Positions 59,271 through 64,000 of a stretch of 64,000 bases of DNA are shown one piece after another. The position numbers and the translations under genes were made by a program. Source of the stretch: Lichenicola sp050954785. GTDB lineage: Bacteria > Pseudomonadota > Alphaproteobacteria > Acetobacterales > Acetobacteraceae. The stretch's first letter is position 1. Every line of letters begins with the position of its first letter. The notes under the pieces were generated by a model. It was not told where the DNA came from, did not search any database, and saw only the letters and a list, made by a program, of their open reading frames with translations. The stretch spans positions 1 through 64,000 of the forward strand of contig JBPBQO010000108.1 of the NCBI GenBank assembly GCA_050954785.1, written 5' to 3'.

Positions 59271-62200
59271 CCCTCAAGGGCATGACGATCCTGCACGAAA
59301 TTCCTTCATCGCCGAACAAGAATCGTGTTTCAGCTCGAAGTGCAAATGACAGGGCCCGCTCGATCAGTTGTCGACCATAGCCGCGCCGCTCGATGGTCTC
59401 CGGCAGAATAACGACGCCGGTTTCGGTCCAGTCCAGCATCAGGTAGGGCTCCCCGGCCTGCTCGTCGCTGATCGACCATGTTATGTCCAGCCGGCCGGTC
59501 TCGACCTTGAGAGCTCCGTGCTTCAATGCATTGGTCGCGAGTTCGTGCAATGCGAGTGCGAAAGTTTGTACCTGTTCCAGCCGCAGCGTCACCGACGGGC
59601 CGGTGATGGTGATGCGGTCATCGTCGGCGACGTGCGCCTGTAGTTCCAGCCGCACGATATCGTTGAGGTCGACGTCTTCGTTTGTGGCCTTGCTGATGAG
59701 GCTCTGTACCCGGCCGAGCGCCGACAGCCGGTGCATGTAGCTTTCCATGCTGCCGCCCTTGCCCAGGGTCTGCACCGCAATCGCCTGCACCATCGCCAGC
59801 AGGTTGCGGGTCCGGTGCTGCAGCTCGGCGATCAGCACCGCCTGCCGTGTCTCGGCCCGCGCCAGCGTGGTGATATCGACGAACGTCACCACGATGCCCT
59901 CGACGCTCTGGAACAGGTCGCGATAGGCCGACAGCCGCATCAGGTAGTTGCCGGTGCCCCCATCCAGGTCGACCCGGTGCTCGATCGCCTCTCCGTTCCT
60001 GAGCACCGAGGCGAGATTGTCGATGAAGCCGGGCAGGTGAACCCGACTGGCAAGATCGGTGATCGGCCGGCCCCGATCGCCCGGCAGGATGTTGAACATC
60101 CGTGTCACCGACGGCGTAAAGCTGCGGATCACCAGCTTGGAGTCCAGGAACACCGTTGCCAGGTCCGCACTGTCGAACAGGTTCTGCAGGTCGCTATTGG
60201 CGAGATCCAACGCATCGATCTTGCCGGTGAGCTGCGCATTGACGGTATGCAGCTCCTCGTTCAGCGATTGAAGTTCCTCCTTCGAGGCTTCCAGCTCCTC
60301 GTTACTGGACTGCACTTCCTCGTTTACCGAAACGAGTTCCTCGTTCGAGGATTTGAGCTCCTCGATCGCGGTCTCGTACTCCTCGATCATCGATTGCAGC
60401 CGCTCGCGCGTGTCGCGCAGCTCTCGCTCGAGCTGGATCGCGGCGCCGTCGTCGAGCGGACCGAGGCCGCCGAACTCATCCTCCCAGGTCTGGGTCGGGC
60501 CCTCATCCTCGAACAGGATCAGGAACAGCGGGTCGGTGTCGGCCCGGTCGCGCAGAGGGTCGATGGTCAGGGTGACGCGCTGCACGCGCCCGTCGTCGCC
60601 TTCGACCGCAAGCCGTTCGCGCCTGATCGAACGCGATGTCTCCACCGCCTCGCGGAACGCCGCATACAGGTCGAGCCGCAGGCCTTTGCGCGCCATGGTC
60701 AGGATCTGCCGGGTCGGCTGACCCGCCGCCGCCTCCAGGTATTTACCCGTGCGTGCCGAGTAGAACACGACGTCGCCATCGCGGTTGACCACGACATGCG
60801 CCGGCGAGAATCGCTCGAGCACCTGCGCCTCGACCGCCTGGCGCAGCGCCATGCTGCCGGACGCTCCGGCACGGGCCGCGATCTCGCCGCCCCGGCCGAC
60901 CCAGCGTGGCGTCGTGATCGCCAGTGGCAGACGCACCGCGCCGGATCCGCCGGCGCGGCTCCGGAAAATCCGCTGCTTCTTGTCCACCGAGCCGAACATG
61001 TCGGCGTAGTGGCCGATATTTTCCGAGGTTCCCAGGAACAGGTAGCCGCCCGGACGCAACGCGTAATGGAATGTCGGCAGGACCTGGTTCTGGACCTCGA
61101 CACCGAAATAGATCAGCAGGTTGCGGCAGGAGATCAGGTCGATCTGCGAGAAGGGCGGGTCGCGGATCACGCTGTGCGGCGAGAACACGCAGAGATCGCG
61201 CACCGACTTGTTCAGCAGGTAGCTGCCGCCGTCGAGCACGAAGAACTTTGCCTTCCGTTCGGCGGACACGCTGTCGAGCAGAGCCGCCGGATAGCGCGCC
61301 GCGCGGGCAATGGTCAGCGCGTGCTCGTCGATGTCGGTGGCGAATAATTGGACCCGCGGCGCGATCGTCAGTGTCTGCAAATGTTCGCGCACAAGAATCG
61401 CCAGCGAGAACACCTCCTCCCCGGTGGAACAGCCCGGTATCCAGAAGCGCACCGTGTCGTCTTCGGTGCGGCCGTCGAACAGCTTCGGGATCACCTGCTC
61501 GGCCAGCGCCTCGAAGGCTTCTGCGTCGCGGAAGAAGTTGGTGACGTTGATCAGCAGGTCGCGGAACAAGGCCGCGACTTCCTGCGGATCGCGGCGCAGG
61601 CGCTCGACATAGCTGTCGATCGCGTCGAGCTGCACGATCTGCATGCGCCGCTGCACCCGGCGTATGAAGGTCTTGATCTTGTAGCCGGCGAAATCGTGGC
61701 CCATCTCGCTGCGCAGCACGGCGTAGATCTCGCGCCTTGCATCCTCCAGCAGCGCTTCGGCACTGCCGGCCGAGCCCGGCTCGTTGCCATCCGAAGTTCG
61801 AACGCTTCGCGCAAAATGCGCAAGCTTGGCGCCCATCTCCTCGACCGGGATCGCGAAGTCGATCATGCCGGTCGAGATGGCGCTTTCCGGCATGCTGGGA
61901 TGCTGCGGTCCACTGCCGTCGGCCACCTGGGCCAGGGTAAGGCCGCCATGTTCCTTGATCGCCTTGATCCCGAGGGCACCGTCGCCATCCCCACCGGACA
62001 GGATGATCCCGACAGCCAGTTCGCTATGGTCGATCGCCAGCGCACTGAAGAAGACGTCGATCGGTTTACGCTCGCGACGAGTACCCTCCGGCCTGATGAC
62101 GGACAGGCGCCCGTCCCGGATACCGAGGATGGCGTCGGCGGGCAGAACATGGACGCTGTCGATCTCGATTTCGGCTCCATCGACTGCGACCCGGACATCC

Positions 62201-62442
62201 AGACTGGTATAGCGTGCAACGATTTCGTGCAGCACGCTGGTACGCTGCGGGTTGAGGTGGGTGACGATCACCATGGCGAACCCAGGACGCTCCGGAATCC
62301 CCTTGAACAAACCCTCGAGCGCCTCGACCCCACCGGCAGATGCACCGACTCCCACAATAGGAAATGCCCGGCCGGACAAGGTTGTGGCCTGGATGTCATC
62401 AAGAGACGGGTCTTCAGTGGTCAGGGCAATATCAAGGATCAT
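59257..62442 (-). CDS. CheB-CheR-PAS-HWE hybrid histidine kinase
   Basis: About 1061 residues from ATG 62440-62442 (an ATG 19 codons upstream is possible). Domains in order: CheB methylesterase (about 10-215; GASAGGVEAL, VTHLNPQR, SGGDGDGALG with Ser, His, Asp), CheR methyltransferase (about 235-500; PGCSTGEEVFSLA, FATDIDEHAL, CRNLLIYF), a PAS segment (about 570-670), a Glu/Ser-rich coiled coil (about 700-770), another PAS (about 780-870), and an HWE kinase (AELQHRTRNLLAMVQAI; LHELATNALKHGALKV). It couples sensory methylation-like domains to phosphotransfer. No chemoreceptor is encoded nearby. A receiver follows and another precedes it. Confidence 0.88.
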   Translation of the reverse strand: MILDIALTTEDPSLDDIQATTLSGRAFPIVGVGASAGGVEALEGLFKGIPERPGFAMVIVTHLNPQRTSVLHEIVARYTSLDVRVAVDGAEIEIDSVHVLPADAILGIRDGRLSVIRPEGTRRERKPIDVFFSALAIDHSELAVGIILSGGDGDGALGIKAIKEHGGLTLAQVADGSGPQHPSMPESAISTGMIDFAIPVEEMGAKLAHFARSVRTSDGNEPGSAGSAEALLEDARREIYAVLRSEMGHDFAGYKIKTFIRRVQRRMQIVQLDAIDSYVERLRRDPQEVAALFRDLLINVTNFFRDAEAFEALAEQVIPKLFDGRTEDDTVRFWIPGCSTGEEVFSLAILVREHLQTLTIAPRVQLFATDIDEHALTIARAARYPAALLDSVSAERKAKFFVLDGGSYLLNKSVRDLCVFSPHSVIRDPPFSQIDLISCRNLLIYFGVEVQNQVLPTFHYALRPGGYLFLGTSENIGHYADMFGSVDKKQRIFRSRAGGSGAVRLPLAITTPRWVGRGGEIAARAGASGSMALRQAVEAQVLERFSPAHVVVNRDGDVVFYSARTGKYLEAAAGQPTRQILTMARKGLRLDLYAAFREAVETSRSIRRERLAVEGDDGRVQRVTLTIDPLRDRADTDPLFLILFEDEGPTQTWEDEFGGLGPLDDGAAIQLERELRDTRERLQSMIEEYETAIEELKSSNEELVSVNEEVQSSNEELEASKEELQSLNEELHTVNAQLTGKIDALDLANSDLQNLFDSADLATVFLDSKLVIRSFTPSVTRMFNILPGDRGRPITDLASRVHLPGFIDNLASVLRNGEAIEHRVDLDGGTGNYLMRLSAYRDLFQSVEGIVVTFVDITTLARAETRQAVLIAELQHRTRNLLAMVQAIAVQTLGKGGSMESYMHRLSALGRVQSLISKATNEDVDLNDIVRLELQAHVADDDRITITGPSVTLRLEQVQTFALALHELATNALKHGALKVETGRLDITWSISDEQAGEPYLMLDWTETGVVILPETIERRGYGRQLIERALSFALRAETRFLFGDEGISCRIVMPLRDGHG

Positions 62443-62702
62443 GATGCGGCGCCCGCCAACTTGGCCCGTGGTTGCCGAACATGCCTGTTCATGATGCAAG
62501 GCGCATGAAATTGGTTCACCGAACGCTTGAGAACGAACGCCATTTTAAAAGTCAGCAGCTACCTCGGATGAAAGTGTCGAAGATCATCAGCCAGTGTTGC
62601 GCGAAGCAGGATGCGCGTAAACGCTGCATCGGCTGAACCATCACATTAGCATTATCAGGCCGTGCTGCGTTCAGATCACCATGATGTGATGAAGCTGGTG
62701 CG

Positions 62703-63086
62703 TCAGTTTGCCGGGCTGGAGGAGGGGGGGCCAACGAGAGACTCGACCAGCTTGATGAGCTCGCTGGGCAGATAGGGCTTCCTCAGCAACTTATAGCCGA
62801 GATCGGTCTGCCATAGCGGTTGCAGGGCTTCCGGGCGACCGGACGCGATCACCACCGGAATATCCGGATTGATCAGCCGAACCTGGGCCGCCACCTTCGA
62901 GCCGTCCGCATCGCCCGGCATATGGAAATCAGTAATGAGGATCGTGAACGCACAGGGCGGATGTTTAATAAGCTCGACTGCAGTATCGCCGTTCTCGACC
63001 TCGATCACGTCATAGCCGGCATCCTGCAGACATTCGGACATGATTTCCCTGATAAAGAATTCGTCTTCAACCAGCAGCACGCACAC
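62703..63086 (-). CDS. Single-domain response regulator
   Basis: A 127-residue CheY-like receiver: CVLLVEDEFFIREIMSECL with the acidic pair, ILITDFHMPGDADG with the phosphoacceptor Asp, VIASGRPEAL and LRKPYLPSE with the conserved Lys. It lies 260 bases upstream of the hybrid kinase on the same strand and may be its second partner. It has no output domain. Proline-rich C-terminus (GPPSSSPAN). Confidence 0.9.
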   Translation of the reverse strand: MCVLLVEDEFFIREIMSECLQDAGYDVIEVENGDTAVELIKHPPCAFTILITDFHMPGDADGSKVAAQVRLINPDIPVVIASGRPEALQPLWQTDLGYKLLRKPYLPSELIKLVESLVGPPSSSPAN

Positions 63087-63332
63087 GAATCTGATCCTTG
63101 TCAGATATTATCAGCCCGTTTAGCGCTGGCTGAAGCGTGTCGTTTCATCAGATTTAGGCGACCGCACAACCATGATGGATGTCTGCGACAGATAGTCGAT
63201 GCCGGCAGCTCGAATGCCCGGATCGACATTGCATCGCAGGTTCTTGGCCGGAAAACGTCCGGTCGGTGCATCGAGCCCGCACCAGGCACTTTTCGTCCGC
63301 ATCCGCCGCCGTAGCAGCGGATGCGAAATGCT

Positions 63333-64000
63333 TCAGGATGCGCGTTTGCGGGACGAGTTGAGCTTGGGTACTGCCCGGCGACGATCTGTGGGGGCAGCCG
63401 AACTGCGACGCGGCGGTCCGCCCTTGTTATAGCCAGCCCCGGGACCATCGTGCTGCGGACGCGGCGATGTGCTGCCGGTCGGTGCGGTCGAGGCCGAGAT
63501 GGTGACCTCGTCGTCATCGGTCGCTGCGACGCACGCCGAGAAGCGCTCGGCCATCGACTGGGTGATCTCGAAACGGGTTTCCCCGTCAAAGATCTTGATC
63601 GAGCCGATATCGCGCTTGGTCACGCCACCGAGACGGCAGATCAGCGGCACCAGCCACTTCGGATCGGCCTTGTCCTGACGGCCGATCGGCATGCCGAACC
63701 AGACACTCGGCTCGTTCGAACGATCATCGTTCGAACGTTCGGGCCGGGGACGATCGTCGTTCGACCGCTCGGGACGCTGACGGTCCTCGCCGGATCGTTC
63801 GGCTCTCGGCGCACGCGCCGGCCGCTCGGCACGCTCATAACGCTCGCCGGAACCATTCACAGCCTGCGGCCGACGCTCCGGCCCGACCGACATCGCACGA
63901 ATTTCCTCGGGGTCGGGCAGGTTCGCGCGATACAGCCGGACCAGTGCCGCGGCGATTTCCTCGGGGCTGCGGCCGGCCAGCAGGGCCTGTCCGAGCGCCT
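63333..64000 (-). CDS. DEAD-box RNA helicase, C-terminal part (runs off right edge)
   Basis: The minus frame is open from the window edge and ends at 63333. Read inward it starts ALGQALLAGRSPEEIAAAL and LVRLYRANLPDPEEIRAM, the region after the helicase core of DeaD/CsdA-type enzymes. Then comes a repetitive arginine-rich linker (PERSNDDR repeated) and a DbpA-type RNA-binding domain (VWFGMPIGRQDKADPKWLVP, LICRLGGVTKRDIGSIKIF), ending with a basic tail. It unwinds RNA in ribosome assembly or cold growth. The ATPase core is outside the window. An internal ATG at 63893 is not the true start. Confidence 0.85.
   Translation of the reverse strand, partial: ALGQALLAGRSPEEIAAALVRLYRANLPDPEEIRAMSVGPERRPQAVNGSGERYERAERPARAPRAERSGEDRQRPERSNDDRPRPERSNDDRSNEPSVWFGMPIGRQDKADPKWLVPLICRLGGVTKRDIGSIKIFDGETRFEITQSMAERFSACVAATDDDEVTISASTAPTGSTSPRPQHDGPGAGYNKGGPPRRSSAAPTDRRRAVPKLNSSRKRAS

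Overview
The window is high-GC DNA with dense, overlapping genes. The gene complement (SUV3-like helicase, DUF3309 peptide, HWE histidine kinase, alpha-amino-acid-ester-hydrolase-like enzyme, many start/stop overlaps) points to an alphaproteobacterium, most likely an Acetobacteraceae member. That placement is inferred from gene content; there is no rRNA gene here to test it.

Left end (1-5.1 kb): a decayed accessory zone. It holds the N-terminal part of an HNH endonuclease, a small upstream gene broken by an in-frame TGA, a head-to-head pair of 5'-truncated SDR and HxlR genes joined by an apparent deletion, a scrap of a tyrosine integrase, an orphan sugar-binding protein, a mannitol-dehydrogenase-family oxidoreductase preceded by a frameshifted remnant, and a PPOX-type flavoprotein.

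5.3-16.9 kb: housekeeping and metabolic genes. They are a SUV3-type helicase coupled to a TenA protein, a MarR regulator, class I fructose-bisphosphate aldolase behind a 28-bp perfect palindrome, a DPP-IV-like S9 peptidase, a dienelactone hydrolase, a MAPEG protein, an MFS and an ArsB-like transporter.

17.1-32.1 kb: an aryl-polyene/xanthomonadin-type pigment cluster. A chorismatase (hydroxybenzoate starter) and a lipoprotein are on the plus strand. On the minus strand a tightly coupled operon encodes ACP, AMP-ligase, two hotdog dehydratases, acyltransferase, LolA-like carrier, MMPL exporter, ketosynthase, chain-length-factor-like KS, ketoreductase and a halogenase-like flavoprotein. A membrane protein, GT2 and PlsC-like acyltransferase follow.

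32.1-40.4 kb: LysE exporter, small secreted peptides, YceI, WrbA plus pirin opposite a LysR regulator, a receiver plus double-KaiC module, and a CocE/AEH-type hydrolase.

40.5-46 kb: the most unusual locus. A 740-residue protein is built almost entirely of 91 Ser/Thr-rich octapeptides, with four near-identical 408-bp tandem blocks. It lies between a GT4 glycosyltransferase and a TPR-GT41 (O-GlcNAc-transferase/SPINDLY-like) enzyme. This looks like a self-contained protein O-glycosylation module.

46-64 kb: Zn alcohol dehydrogenase, aldo/keto reductase, an Aas-like three-domain lipid enzyme, ergothioneine genes egtB-egtD, class 3 asparaginase, alpha/beta hydrolase, FocA/NirC channel, ArfB, a CheB-CheR-PAS-HWE kinase with flanking receivers, and the C-terminal part of a DEAD-box helicase running off the right edge.
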